DNA of 64,000 nucleotides from Bradyrhizobium sp. SRL28 (GCF_018596315.1 NZ_JAHEAG010000018.1:1-64000), one strand, 5' to 3'; shown: positions 33,199 to 40,944, counted from the stretch's first letter. Made by a program: numbers and translations. The notes: generated by a model not told the origin, from the letters alone.

Positions 33199-33438
33199 AT
33201 GCTTGGCTCTCATGCGTTACCAACCGGCCCGCCGCTTAGCGTTATAGAGCGCCCGCGCTGTCAGCACTGCCAGACCCGCACGGTTCTGGCTCGCATTGCG
33301 CCCGGCCCAGCGGGTTACGAACTCCGCACTTTCGCGTGCCCCAGGTGTGATCGTTTCCAGCGAACCCTGGTGGTCAGCGACCCCATGAGCGGCGACGCGA
33401 GCGGGTGGCTTCGCGGCGAGCTTAAATCCCCGGACTAG
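33199..33438 (+). CDS. zinc-ribbon miniprotein 1, 79 aa
   Basis: A 79-residue protein with two CxxC knuckles: RPRCQHCQTRTVLARI and FACPRCDRFQRTLV, 25 residues apart, the layout of a rubredoxin-like zinc ribbon. The segment PGPAGYELRTFACPRC is matched in the neighbour at 33467 (RPGYEHWTLRCTRC), so the two are paralogs. Ribosome site AAGAGGGG about 7 nt before the ATG. Probably a cytoplasmic Zn-binding protein; partner unknown. Confidence 0.75.
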   Translation: MLGSHALPTGPPLSVIERPRCQHCQTRTVLARIAPGPAGYELRTFACPRCDRFQRTLVVSDPMSGDASGWLRGELKSPD

Positions 33439-33466
33439 ATTTTGGCAATCTCATGGAAGATTAAAA

Positions 33467-33697
33467 ATGTCCGCTGAAGTAGCCCCCTTACCACCCCGGG
33501 TCCTATCAAGTTCACGATGCGACCGTTGCTGCGGCGTTACCATGGTGCAGCGCATCACGCCTTCGCGACCGGGGTACGAGCATTGGACGTTGCGTTGCAC
33601 ACGCTGTGGCCACACCCAGCAACTGCAAGCTGTATCCAGTACGTCGCACGCCGAACCGCTAGATTGGTTTGATAGCAATCTGTACTCACCGAAATGA
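33467..33697 (+). CDS. zinc-ribbon miniprotein 2, 76 aa
   Basis: A paralog of the protein at 33199, with CDRCCGVTMVQRITPSRPGY and LRCTRCGHTQQL giving two CxxC pairs. It follows the first by 28 nt on the same strand and overlaps the next gene start (ATGA), so all three are likely one operon leading into the HWE kinase gene. The C-terminal half (SSTSHAEPLDWFDSNLYSPK) is polar. Function unknown; zinc binding inferred from the cysteines. Confidence 0.75.
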   Translation: MSAEVAPLPPRVLSSSRCDRCCGVTMVQRITPSRPGYEHWTLRCTRCGHTQQLQAVSSTSHAEPLDWFDSNLYSPK

Positions 33698-33897
33698 GGC
33701 CCGGCATGCGTAACAGGAACAAGGTCGGCTATTTGACGCCGGACCATCTGGAAGAGCAGGCAGATGCGCGCGCCAGCGAGGCAAAGCAATTGCCTGAAGG
33801 AGAGGCGAGACAAAACGCGCTTCGTAATGCAGCGCAATTGAGGGTGTATGCCTCCATGAAGCGCGCATTCGCACCGCAAGCCGCCAAGTCGAAATAG
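33694..33897 (+). CDS. small helical protein in kinase operon, 67 aa
   Basis: Starts within the stop of zinc-ribbon 2 (ATGA at 33694), with a second in-frame ATG at 33706. The sequence is a single long amphipathic helix (HLEEQADARASEAKQLPEGEARQNALRNAAQLRVYASMKRAF) with a basic tail (KSK). Overlapping coupling and the 26-nt gap to the kinase gene support an operon. No family recognised; a structural or adaptor role is a guess. Confidence 0.68.
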   Translation: MRPGMRNRNKVGYLTPDHLEEQADARASEAKQLPEGEARQNALRNAAQLRVYASMKRAFAPQAAKSK

Positions 33898-33923
33898 TAG
33901 ACGCGGATCGGGAGAGTTACAGA

Positions 33924-35042
33924 ATGTCGGATACTGAGCCTACCCCACCTGACAGGCATTTGTTCACAACGAACAATGTGCCTTCCGACGCGCCACGCTC
34001 CTTCCGGCGCAAATCCATGAGAAGGTCCATCGAGGTGGTCGCAAAAGCGGCCCGTGTCGCCCTTGGTTTGAGTAATGACGAACCGACCTTCGAATTGCCC
34101 GGGCGGCTGTTCGAACAACTGCCGTTTGCCGTTTATGTTTGTGACCGGGACGGTCTCGTTCTCCGATACAACCGCCGCGCCGCCGAACTATGGGGCCGGT
34201 CACCTAAACTCAGCGATCCCGATGAACGGTTTTGCGGATCGTATCGAATGTTCCGGCCCGACGGGAGTCTGTTGCCGCACCACCAATGCCCCATGGCAGA
34301 CGTGCCGCGCACCGGTGTTTCCGTGCGCGAACGGGAAGTACACATCGAGCGACCTGACGGCTTGCGCGGCATCGCGCTCGTTGACATCGAGGCAATCAAG
34401 GATAGCGGTGGAAACGTTGTCGGTGCCGTCAACTGCTTCCAGGATATAACGGAGCGCAAACGGATCGAGGCGCAGATCGTCAATCTAGCGCACGAGGCCG
34501 AGCATCGAACGAAGAATATCTTGGCCACTGTGCTGGCGACGGTGCGTCTTTCCAATTCCGATACGTCTGATAATCTGAAGCAACTGATCGAAGGGCGCAT
34601 TGGTGCGCTCGCAAAGGTCCATACGCTGTTCGTAGAATCCCGCTGGGCGGGAGCCGAGCTTCACCGTCTGGCCACGCAGGAGCTTATGGCTTACGGCGGA
34701 GAGAGTAAGGCGCGCGTGCGAATTGACGGGCCAGCCGTTATGCTGGAGCCGAGTACGGCTCAGACCGCTGCAATCACCTTGCACGAACTCGCGACCAACG
34801 CTGCAAAATACGGATCGCTATCGGCAGTGGGCGGTCACGTTGAAATCACATGGCGCCTTACAGTAGACCGACGGCTCATTTTACGCTGGATCGAGTCGGG
34901 TGGGCCGGCCGCCACGCCGCCCACGCATCGCGGGTTCGGCACACGCATCATGGAAAATATGATTGGCCAGCTCAAGGGTGAGGTGCGTTTTGATTGGCGC
35001 GACCAAGGGCTAACGTGCGAAATCACCTTACCGCTTGCATAG
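33924..35042 (+). CDS. PAS-domain HWE-family sensor histidine kinase
   Basis: A 372-residue soluble kinase: polar N-terminus, PAS domain about 57-175 (LPFAVYVCDRDGLVLRYNRRAAELWGRSP, ending DITERKR), then the HWE dimerisation/phosphoacceptor region AHEAEHRTKNILATVLATVR with His, and the ATPase domain with ITLHELATNAAKYGSLS (N box), LRWIESGG and RGFGTRIMENMIG. The WxE motif and lack of a separate F box are diagnostic of HWE kinases. In Hyphomicrobiales such kinases often sense light, oxygen or general stress. No membrane helices. A lone receiver lies 0.5 kb away on the other strand. Confidence 0.92.
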   Translation: MSDTEPTPPDRHLFTTNNVPSDAPRSFRRKSMRRSIEVVAKAARVALGLSNDEPTFELPGRLFEQLPFAVYVCDRDGLVLRYNRRAAELWGRSPKLSDPDERFCGSYRMFRPDGSLLPHHQCPMADVPRTGVSVREREVHIERPDGLRGIALVDIEAIKDSGGNVVGAVNCFQDITERKRIEAQIVNLAHEAEHRTKNILATVLATVRLSNSDTSDNLKQLIEGRIGALAKVHTLFVESRWAGAELHRLATQELMAYGGESKARVRIDGPAVMLEPSTAQTAAITLHELATNAAKYGSLSAVGGHVEITWRLTVDRRLILRWIESGGPAATPPTHRGFGTRIMENMIGQLKGEVRFDWRDQGLTCEITLPLA

Positions 35043-35116
35043 GCCACATGCCGATCTTCGTAGCTGACGTCGAATAGCGCGACATCACCTCGGAAGGTGT
35101 TTGAGGGCAAGTTCGT

Positions 35117-35299
35117 TTAAGAGACTGTCCCGCCGGAAATAGGAGTGGCGAGAGGGCTATCAGCCCATCTGCTCGGCTCCGCCATCTCCATCGGATCCAG
35201 TCTATCGCAGAAGACGCACTTCAATTCGGTGCGTCCCGTGTAGCTGGGGGTCGGTACCATCCTCTTACCGCAGTGCAAACAGCGGGTGACACGGTCCAT
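35117..35299 (-). CDS. zinc-ribbon miniprotein 3, 60 aa
   Basis: MDRVTRCLHCGKRMVPTPSY and TELKCVFCDRLDPMEMAEPS contribute CxxC and CxxC, 17 residues apart, again a zinc ribbon. AGGAGGG lies directly upstream of the ATG at 35299, a strong ribosome site. It lies on the opposite strand to the kinase gene. It is a different subtype from the proteins at 33199/33467, but is of the same size class and locus. Function unknown. Confidence 0.75.
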   Translation of the reverse strand: MDRVTRCLHCGKRMVPTPSYTGRTELKCVFCDRLDPMEMAEPSRWADSPLATPISGGTVS

Positions 35300-35392
35300 C
35301 GCACCCTCCTATCGTTCCCGCCTTAACGAGCATTAGGAACCTAAGTTCCAATGGGAGTTGCATGTCCCACCGCGTTAGTGAGGAGATTACAA

Positions 35393-35605
35393 ATGCAGGC
35401 TGCGATTGATCGTGTAATGCAAACCTATGGCATGATGGTCAATCTCACGGCGGAGCAAGAAAGCGATGCCCGAGCAAAAGTCTGCAGATTTTTGCAAGAC
35501 AAGGGTGACGACGAGCACAGATTGGCCGTTGAAGGACTCAAGCATCTGTTAGGTCATGCCACGAAGCGTCGTCGTGCAGCTTCAGCACAGGACTGCGTCG
35601 AGTAG
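35393..35605 (+). CDS. small helical protein, 70 aa
   Basis: MQAAIDRVMQTYGMMVNLTA opens the protein, followed by helices EQESDARAKVCRFLQDKGDD and HRLAVEGLKHLLGHATKRRR. GAGGAG lies 9 nt before the ATG at 35393; the longer in-frame start at 35351 has none. The C-terminal 24 nt overlap the converging receiver gene. Alternating acidic and basic helices; similar small proteins are common in Bradyrhizobium, without known function. Confidence 0.68.
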   Translation: MQAAIDRVMQTYGMMVNLTAEQESDARAKVCRFLQDKGDDEHRLAVEGLKHLLGHATKRRRAASAQDCVE

Positions 35606-35926
35606 CTCCCGTGCCTGATAGGGCTTCATGAGGAAGAGAGCATCCTGCGGTACGTAGGGCGGATCGCGGCCGGAGATGATTACGACGTTCAGGGCCGGGA
35701 ATTTGCGTTTGGCGTATTGCGCTAGTTCGAGGCCGGATGGCCCTTCGCCAAGCTCTACATCGATCACCAAGGCCCGGAGTTCGGTGCCGGTTGAAACCAG
35801 TACCAGTTCCGCGACTGCCCCGGTGGCACACTCCACCACCTCCAGCCCTTCGCTTCTGAGCAGTTCGGCCAGGATCTCGCGCTGGAAGGTGTCGTCTTCC
35901 ACAACAAGGGCCACAAACTTCGACAT
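35582..35926 (-). CDS. single-domain response regulator (receiver only)
   Basis: A 114-residue receiver: acidic pair in VALVVEDDTFQREILAELL, phospho-acceptor Asp in ALVIDVELGEGPSGLELAQY, Ser/Thr region VVIISGRDPPY and Lys in FLMKPYQARELLDAVL. No output domain follows. GGAGG seven nt before the ATG at 35926. A natural partner for the nearby HWE kinase, as in phosphorelays of the general stress response, but the pairing is inferred from proximity only. Confidence 0.9.
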   Translation of the reverse strand: MSKFVALVVEDDTFQREILAELLRSEGLEVVECATGAVAELVLVSTGTELRALVIDVELGEGPSGLELAQYAKRKFPALNVVIISGRDPPYVPQDALFLMKPYQARELLDAVLC

Positions 35927-36080
35927 TTCAGCGCCTCCAGAAGGCCAATCCCGCAATGTCGCTTTTGTTCATTCTCCGCGAGCTTTGCCGGCCCATGGGC
36001 CGCGCCGATCATGTTTGGCAGGGTGCCCTGAGACATTATTGCGGCTGGCTGCGCGGTCGCGATAGGCGCATGATCAAGAA

Positions 36081-36284
36081 ATGTCCGAATCGCAACACCG
36101 ATCCTGCATGTGCGGCGCGGTCTATCGCCGGACCGAGCGAATGGCTCCGTCGCGAGAGATCGCGAGCTTCGAGTGCGTCATTTGCGATCAAACTCTGGAA
36201 AGCTGGAATACGGCTTGGGTCCCCAGCTTCCGTTTGATTGTTGGTCACGTCGGGATACCGAAGGCAAACCTGCAAACCGATTGA
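36081..36284 (+). CDS. zinc-ribbon miniprotein 4, 67 aa
   Basis: MSESQHRSCMCGAVYRRTER contains CxC and IASFECVICDQTLESWNTAW contains CxxC, a third arrangement of paired cysteines. The rest is short and polar. It is the fourth cysteine-pair miniprotein within 3.1 kb. No clear ribosome site (AAGAAATGTCC overlaps the ATG), so the start is less certain. Zinc binding is inferred. Confidence 0.62.
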   Translation: MSESQHRSCMCGAVYRRTERMAPSREIASFECVICDQTLESWNTAWVPSFRLIVGHVGIPKANLQTD

Positions 36285-36383
36285 GCCCGGGAATGGGTCA
36301 GCCCTTGGCCAACTTCGATGAGCCAGGAACCTTCCCTCACATCCGCTCCGGTGCTTCCCGCCACGTGGTTTTGAGCATGCAGC

Positions 36384-36542
36384 CTAAATGGCGCGTCCCT
36401 GATGCTTCGCGTGCCATTTCGGGCCGGGGCCGCGCATGTAGTGCAGCTCGGGGCGATAGCGGTTGTGGGCAAGACCGACCAGACTGTGCCAGTGGATCAC
36501 GATCTCTGTCAGGCGTCGGAGCAGCGATTGCATGACCAGCAT
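36384..36542 (-). CDS. DUF6894-cassette partner protein, copy 1 (52 aa)
   Basis: A 52-residue protein ending in NRYRPELHYMRGPGPKWHAK. It starts 9 nt after the DUF6894 stop at 36552. The same gene pair, with the same 9-nt gap, recurs at 38529-38954, where the second protein ends PYRPERHYMRGPGPKWRARH. Conservation of this block in both copies shows the frame is real. Basic, no signal; function unknown. Missed by a 60-residue length cut-off. Confidence 0.7.
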   Translation of the reverse strand: MLVMQSLLRRLTEIVIHWHSLVGLAHNRYRPELHYMRGPGPKWHAKHQGRAI

Positions 36543-36551
36543 GGTGACCTC

Positions 36552-36785
36552 TCAATGCAGCTTGCCGAGCATGGACGAAAACGGCAGGACGAAGATTTCG
36601 TCGTTGAGATCGTCGCTGACATGCAGCGTCCAGTCGCGCCAGTCTTCCGGGCCCTGCGTCGTTATCAGCGACTGCACGACGCGGGTGGCGTGGTCGCAGG
36701 CTTCGGCCAGATTTCCGACGGCGGTGCCGCGCTGGTCGACGCATACGCCCTCGGAATTGGAGTAGTGGAAATAGAGTCTTGCCAT
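36552..36785 (-). CDS. DUF6894 protein, copy 1 (77 aa)
   Basis: MARLYFHYSNSEGVCVDQRG with TAVGNLAEACDHATRVVQSL and EDWRDWTLHVSDDLNDEIFV matches the DUF6894 pattern: a YFH strand, a D...G turn, a helix beginning at A-x-x-H/R-A and a W-x-V-x-V strand before the DE-IFVLPF end. About 60% identical by eye to the copy at 38721. First gene of a two-gene cassette. Cytoplasmic; DUF6894 has no established function. Confidence 0.78.
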   Translation of the reverse strand: MARLYFHYSNSEGVCVDQRGTAVGNLAEACDHATRVVQSLITTQGPEDWRDWTLHVSDDLNDEIFVLPFSSMLGKLH

Positions 36786-37032
36786 GTCCGACTCCCGCGA
36801 TTGCGACTCACAGCGAAAAATAACAGGCGGGAGATCGACTTGATATTCGGGGAGATTGCGGCCGGGATACTACGGGAGGTGTCGCGACCACAGGTGGAAC
36901 CGGTCCGTCAACTTGTCTGAAAATTATCTATCGCTGCGCGCGGAACGAGACTTTCGGTTCGGCAGTTTTCACGAGGAAGCCGCGACGATCGGAACGCTGC
37001 GGCGTGGACTGGTGGAACCCTGGGAGAGCGAC

Positions 37033-37218
37033 ATGATGTCGGAAATGCAGATCCACACGATTGCACGCCAGATGATGGAGAAGCACGGCCTCACCGCGAT
37101 CGCGCAGGCCGCCCACAATGCGCAGGCTTGCGAGAGCAAGGGCGATGACGAGGAAGCCAGGGAGTGGCGTCATATCGAGGACGCGATGAAGATGATGCGG
37201 GGACCGCATCAGAGCTGA
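37033..37218 (+). CDS. small conserved helical protein, 61 aa
   Basis: MMSEMQIHTIARQMMEKHGL begins the protein, continuing TAIAQAAHNAQACESKGDDE and EAREWRHIEDAMKMMRG. GGGAGAG lies about 5 nt before the ATG at 37033. This helix pattern with an M-x-x-I-A-R-Q-M start is a common stand-alone small protein in Bradyrhizobium. The frame is open upstream to 36856 but that part is unlike protein. Function unknown. Confidence 0.7.
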   Translation: MMSEMQIHTIARQMMEKHGLTAIAQAAHNAQACESKGDDEEAREWRHIEDAMKMMRGPHQS

Positions 37219-37237
37219 GTTCGGCACGAAGGCCTGA

Positions 37238-37302
37238 TGGAGCCAACGGGGCGCGCGATGCGCGCCCCGCGACGAGCGCCATCGCGCTCGCGCTGGGATA
37301 AC
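37238..37302. repeat. isolated 65-bp repeat module (as inserted in some REP1 elements)
   Basis: GGAGCCAACGGGGCGCGCGA and TGCGCGCCCCGCGACGAGCG match the insert inside the REP1 copies at 48793, 57745 and 59411. Here it stands alone after the small-protein gene. Confidence 0.6.
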
Positions 37303-37323
37303 AGCTTCGTGTAGTCCGGCTTG

Positions 37324-38319
37324 CTACCGCAGCGGCATCGGCGGGCGCACCACCGGCTCGCCGTCATCGGCGATCGTTTGCTGAGGCGGTGGCGGCAACG
37401 GTGCGGCGGCCTGCGCCGGCGGGAGCGGCGCTGCTGGGGCGGCAATCGGCGCGGGCGAGTAGGAATAGGCCGGTTTCGGCTTGCGCACGGGCGGCGGGGC
37501 CGCCGGCCGGGGCGCAGGCGGCGTCAGCGCCGACACCCTGGGCCGCAGGTTCTGCTCGGCAGGCCTGGTTTCAGCCGATTTGGCCTCTGAAGCTTTGGCA
37601 AACTCACGCGCCATTTGGGCCTGGCTCGCCTTGAGCTGCGCGATGGTGGTTTTCAGCTCCTCGACCTGCTGGCTGATCGCGGCGAGATCCTGCGCCATCG
37701 ATTGCAACTGGGACGATTCCGCAGAAGGGGCGGGCGCGGCAGCGGCGGGTTCGGGCTGAGCCGGTGCTGCCGCTGTCGCTGCTGTCGGTTGCGCGGCGGC
37801 CTGATCCGATGCGGCGGCGTCAGTGGCCGGTGCACTCGGCTGCTCCGCGACGGCAGGCCTGGCTGCCGAGGGCAATGCCGCCAGCACGAAGGGTGGCGTC
37901 CACTCGGCGGCCATCGCCTTGGCGTCATCGCCATAATGCTGCCAGGCGGCGGCGGCCACGGCGCCGCACAGGCCGAGCAGCGCCATGATCACGCGCTTCG
38001 TCCATTTGGCCATCGGCGGTTCGCCGAGAGGCTTGAGGCCATCCACCTTGATCTCGCTTGGCCCGATATTCTCGATCTGGATATCGCGGACATCGCTGGC
38101 CCGAAACGTCGGTTCGACCTGCGGAATCGGCGCGCCGGCCGAAACCGGCGGCGTGCCCTCGATTTGCGGCTTCACCGCTACTTGGACTTGCGGCGCCGCT
38201 GGAGGGGCGGCCGGATCGTGCGCCAGCGATGGCGCCTTTTCGGCATGCGCGTGCAGCAGCGATTCGATCGCAAAGACGTCGTGCGGATCGGTGTCTTTCA
38301 GCGGTGGCGTGGTTTGCAT
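37324..38319 (-). CDS. membrane-anchored coiled-coil, proline-rich protein, 331 aa
   Basis: Cytoplasmic N-terminal region (about 1-105, including DIQIENIGPSEIKVDGLKPL), one membrane helix about 108-125 (RVIMALLGLCGAVAAAAW), an Ala/Pro-rich linker, a coiled coil about 203-245 (MAQDLAAISQQVEELKTTIA and QLKASQAQMAREFAK), and a Pro/Ala-rich C-terminus. AAGGGA precedes the ATG at 38319; the frame extends to 38454 without a ribosome site. Layout recalls periplasm-spanning envelope proteins. No enzymatic motif. It lies between the two DUF6894 cassettes. Confidence 0.75.
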   Translation of the reverse strand: MQTTPPLKDTDPHDVFAIESLLHAHAEKAPSLAHDPAAPPAAPQVQVAVKPQIEGTPPVSAGAPIPQVEPTFRASDVRDIQIENIGPSEIKVDGLKPLGEPPMAKWTKRVIMALLGLCGAVAAAAWQHYGDDAKAMAAEWTPPFVLAALPSAARPAVAEQPSAPATDAAASDQAAAQPTAATAAAPAQPEPAAAAPAPSAESSQLQSMAQDLAAISQQVEELKTTIAQLKASQAQMAREFAKASEAKSAETRPAEQNLRPRVSALTPPAPRPAAPPPVRKPKPAYSYSPAPIAAPAAPLPPAQAAAPLPPPPQQTIADDGEPVVRPPMPLR

Positions 38320-38528
38320 TGGCGGTCCCTTGCTCAGTCCAATGTCACCCGCATCGGGCGGCGAGCATGCTTTGGCAGGGTTGAAAAACCTCTGCCCGTA
38401 AAACCCCTGCCTCTGCCGCCACACGGCCAGCGAGGTTTGACCAAAGCAAGGCAACCTCGTGGAGAGGTTGAGGCCGTGGGTTCCGGGCGCTGGAACTGGA
38501 GGCGCGCCGGTGCGCGGTCGGCCCAGGC

Positions 38529-38711
38529 CTAGAGGGCAGCCCCTGCGACGTCAGCGCGATGCCTGGCGCGCCACTTCGGGCCGGGGCCGCGCATGTAGTG
38601 GCGCTCGGGACGATAGGGGTCGCGGGCGCGCTCGATCAGGCGGTGGCACCGCGCCACGATCGCATCGAGGCGGCGGAGCAGCAGCATGAAAGGCGGTCGC
38701 GCCGGCAGCAT
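38529..38711 (-). CDS. DUF6894-cassette partner protein, copy 2 (60 aa)
   Basis: A 60-residue basic protein with MLLLRRLDAIVARCHRLIER and PYRPERHYMRGPGPKWRARH. The C-terminal block RYRPE/YRPERHYMRGPGPKW is shared with the protein at 36384. Starts 9 nt after the DUF6894 copy 2 stop. Function unknown. Confidence 0.7.
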   Translation of the reverse strand: MLPARPPFMLLLRRLDAIVARCHRLIERARDPYRPERHYMRGPGPKWRARHRADVAGAAL

Positions 38712-38720
38712 GGCAACCTC

Positions 38721-38954
38721 TCAGTGCGGCTTGCCGAGGACGAAGGCGAACGGCAGAACGAAGATCTCTTCGTCGAAATCGTCGTTCACGTGCACGACCC
38801 AGTCGCGCCAGTCTTCCGCGTCGCGTCCCATGATCAGCGACCGGACGATGCAGGCTGCGCGGTCGCGCGCCTCGGCGAGGTCGCTCACCGCTTCTCCGGA
38901 GCGATCGAGGCGGACTTCCCGGGAGTTCGAGCAGTGGAAATAAACCTGGGCCAT
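38721..38954 (-). CDS. DUF6894 protein, copy 2 (77 aa)
   Basis: MAQVYFHCSNSREVRLDRSG, AEARDRAACIVRSLIMGRDA and EDWRDWVVHVNDDFDEEIFV follow the same pattern and length as the protein at 36552. A ribosome site (CAGGAGGCCGAC) precedes the ATG. With its 60-residue partner it forms the second copy of the cassette. Function unknown; duplication within 2.2 kb suggests divergence of a paralogous pair rather than recent copying. Confidence 0.78.
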   Translation of the reverse strand: MAQVYFHCSNSREVRLDRSGEAVSDLAEARDRAACIVRSLIMGRDAEDWRDWVVHVNDDFDEEIFVLPFAFVLGKPH

Positions 38955-39125
38955 GTCGGCCTCCTGTAAGCGGAGCTACTCTTATTGGTACGAAGCTAGC
39001 GTCAGAAGGTTCTGCCCATCCGTGATGCACCTCACATCCAGTCGTTAAGATTTTATTAATGCTGTAGTGGTCAAACTTTAGGCATGGAATCGCAGCGGAA
39101 CCGGACCTCCCGAGCCGGCAGTTGC

Positions 39126-39167
39126 AAGAGAAGGCCGGCGGCGTAATGCCCGCCGGCCTTTTCTCTT
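39126..39167. terminator. strong hairpin, possible terminator of an sRNA
   Basis: AAGAGAAGGCCGGCGG pairs with CCGCCGGCCTTTTCTCTT around CGTAATGC, ending in T-rich sequence. No gene ends just before it; 38955-39125 holds only promoter DNA of the minus-strand gene, so it may end a small transcript. Confidence 0.55.
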
Positions 39168-39283
39168 GGCGGCGACATGTCTCTTAGCGGCGAAATGGCT
39201 GAAATCACGGCGCTGTGAATCGACTGCGGGAACAAGCATCTCGCCTCGCTCGTTCGCTCTTCATATGAAATGGAGAATGCGCA

Positions 39284-39622
39284 ATGATGAAATTGACAAT
39301 GCTTGGCGCGGCCGCTGTTCTTGCGACGGCGCTTGCGACGCCTGCGATGTCGCAGGAAGCGACCCAGGAACCCGGTATGATCGGGTTCAACTACCCGAAC
39401 TCCAACTATCTGCGCGGCGGATATGGCGTTCGCCTGCCGAGCCGCTATGACCGCAGCTATTACGGGCCGCACGTGTATTACGGTCCGGGCTATTACCGTC
39501 CAGGCTATGTCGGCGGCCCGGTTGGTGTAGCTGCCGGTGTGATCGGAGCGGCGGGCGCCATCGCAACCGCGCCGTACGCCGATTCATATGCCTATTACGG
39601 CGACGAACCCGGCTATTGGTAA
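39284..39622 (+). CDS. secreted Gly/Tyr-rich protein, 112 aa
   Basis: Signal peptide MKLTMLGAAAVLATALATPA ending MSQ-EA, then a mature chain dominated by Tyr, Gly and Pro (YYGPHVYYGPGYYRPGYVGG) and a hydrophobic stretch VGVAAGVIGAAGAIATAPYA. Such Tyr/Gly-rich small secreted proteins are frequent in rhizobia and are probably surface or periplasmic; no activity known. A clear terminator follows at 39643. Confidence 0.75.
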   Translation: MMKLTMLGAAAVLATALATPAMSQEATQEPGMIGFNYPNSNYLRGGYGVRLPSRYDRSYYGPHVYYGPGYYRPGYVGGPVGVAAGVIGAAGAIATAPYADSYAYYGDEPGYW

Positions 39623-39642
39623 GCTGGGATTGTCACCTCATT

Positions 39643-39668
39643 AAAGCGGCCTCATGGCCGCTTTTTTG
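39643..39668 (+). terminator. intrinsic terminator
   Basis: AAAGCGGCC-TCAT-GGCCGCTTTTTTG, a 9-bp stem with a T run, 20 nt after the stop of the Gly/Tyr-rich gene. Confidence 0.85.
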
Positions 39669-39836
39669 TTGGCTGTTTGCTTCAGCACGCGGCGGCAGCG
39701 TAGGACGACGGCAATGAAGCTCGGCCTTAGGTGTCGCGTTGCGGCCTTCAGGTTGATTTGCCGCGGGGCCGAGCCTTGCATGGGAAGGGCCTGCATGGTT
39801 CGAGTGCATCATCCAATGTCTTAAGGGACAGGTGTC

Positions 39837-40427
39837 ATGAGCAACCGCATTCTCGTCTTTTACGGCTCCTACCGTTCCGACCGCATGGGCATCCGGCTGG
39901 CGCAATTCGTCGTCGAGGGGTTTGCCGGCCGAGGCGACGATGTCGAGTTGATCGACGCCAAGGCGATCGGGCTGCCGATGCTGGACCGGATGTACAAGGA
40001 ACATCCGAAAGGCGGTGCGCCGGCGGTGCTGGAAAAACTTGCCGAGCAGATTCGCACCGCTGACGGCTTTGTGTTCGTGACCGGCGAATACAATTGGGGC
40101 ATGCAGCCCGGGCTGAAAAACCTCACCGACCATTTCCTCGAAGAATGGTTCTGGCGGCCTGCCGCGATCGCCAGCTATTCAGCCGGCCGCTTCTCCGGCG
40201 CGCGCGCAGCCATCGCGTGGCACGGCACGCTTTCGGAAATGGGCATGGTGGTGATTTCGAGCTCCATCGCCGTCGGGCCGATCGCGCAGACGCTGACCGA
40301 AGACGGCAAGCCGGCCGGCGAGGGCGGCAAGGCGCTGTCACACGCGTTTCCGCGCTTTGCCGACGATCTCGTGTGGTGGATGGAAGCGGCAAGGGGGCAG
40401 CGGGAAAAAAGGAAGCCGCCGTATTAG
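39837..40427 (+). CDS. NADPH-dependent FMN reductase-like flavoprotein
   Basis: A 196-residue flavodoxin-fold protein. ILVFYGSYRSDRMGIRLAQF carries the phosphate loop for FMN, IRTADGFVFVTGEYNWGMQPGLKNLTDHF is the family core (the P-E-Y-N-xx-MP-type loop, here GEYNWGMQPGLKN), and FSGARAAIAWHGTLSEMGM follows. Full length for the NADPH:FMN reductase/ArsH/ChrR group. Reduces FMN, quinones or azo compounds in the cytoplasm. AAGGGACAGGTGTC precedes the ATG. Substrate unknown. Confidence 0.9.
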   Translation: MSNRILVFYGSYRSDRMGIRLAQFVVEGFAGRGDDVELIDAKAIGLPMLDRMYKEHPKGGAPAVLEKLAEQIRTADGFVFVTGEYNWGMQPGLKNLTDHFLEEWFWRPAAIASYSAGRFSGARAAIAWHGTLSEMGMVVISSSIAVGPIAQTLTEDGKPAGEGGKALSHAFPRFADDLVWWMEAARGQREKRKPPY

Positions 40428-40587
40428 AGGCTACTCCGACGCCCAGATTGAAACGCAATGATGGCGGAAGCGCACCCACTTTTCGCCACGCCTGGACAGC
40501 AGATTGCGTTCCGCCTGCCATCTTCCGCCTTCCTCCCCGAGCCGCCGCAGGCAGCTCGCTCATCCACTGCGTCTACCGGAAAAACTG

Positions 40588-40944
40588 ATGTCGCCAATCA
40601 AAGCGCGCTGCGGTCTGCTTGTTGTTGCCTTGATAGTCGCGCTGGGCGGATCGGTGGCCGTCGCGCAGAATCTCGATCAGGGCAAGCCGGCGACAAAACT
40701 GTTCGCCGAAAGTTGTGCGTCCTGCCATCGCAGCCCGCGCGGGCTCGCCAAGGGCCGCTTTCACCTCACGCTCTATCTGTTTCTGCAAAAACACTATTCC
40801 AGCGGCTCGAGCTCGGCCTGGGCGCTGACGTCCTATCTGGAATCCATCGACAGCGGAAAGCGCGTCGCAGCAAAGCCTGCGGCCAAGACCGGCGCGGCGC
40901 GGTCACGCCTGTTGCGGCCGCCGGCGCCGGTGCCGGCACGATAG
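40588..40944 (+). CDS. secreted monohaem cytochrome c-like protein, 118 aa
   Basis: Signal peptide about 1-27 (CGLLVVALIVALGGSVAVAQ), then a single CxxCH haem motif in ESCASCHRSPRGLAKGRF. A distal Met ligand is not obvious after it. The C-terminus is basic and Pro/Ala-rich. The ATG at 40588 follows the signal peptide logic; the longer frame from 40504 is not protein-like. Probably a periplasmic electron carrier or haem sensor fragment. I know no named family for it. Confidence 0.65.
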   Translation: MSPIKARCGLLVVALIVALGGSVAVAQNLDQGKPATKLFAESCASCHRSPRGLAKGRFHLTLYLFLQKHYSSGSSSAWALTSYLESIDSGKRVAAKPAAKTGAARSRLLRPPAPVPAR

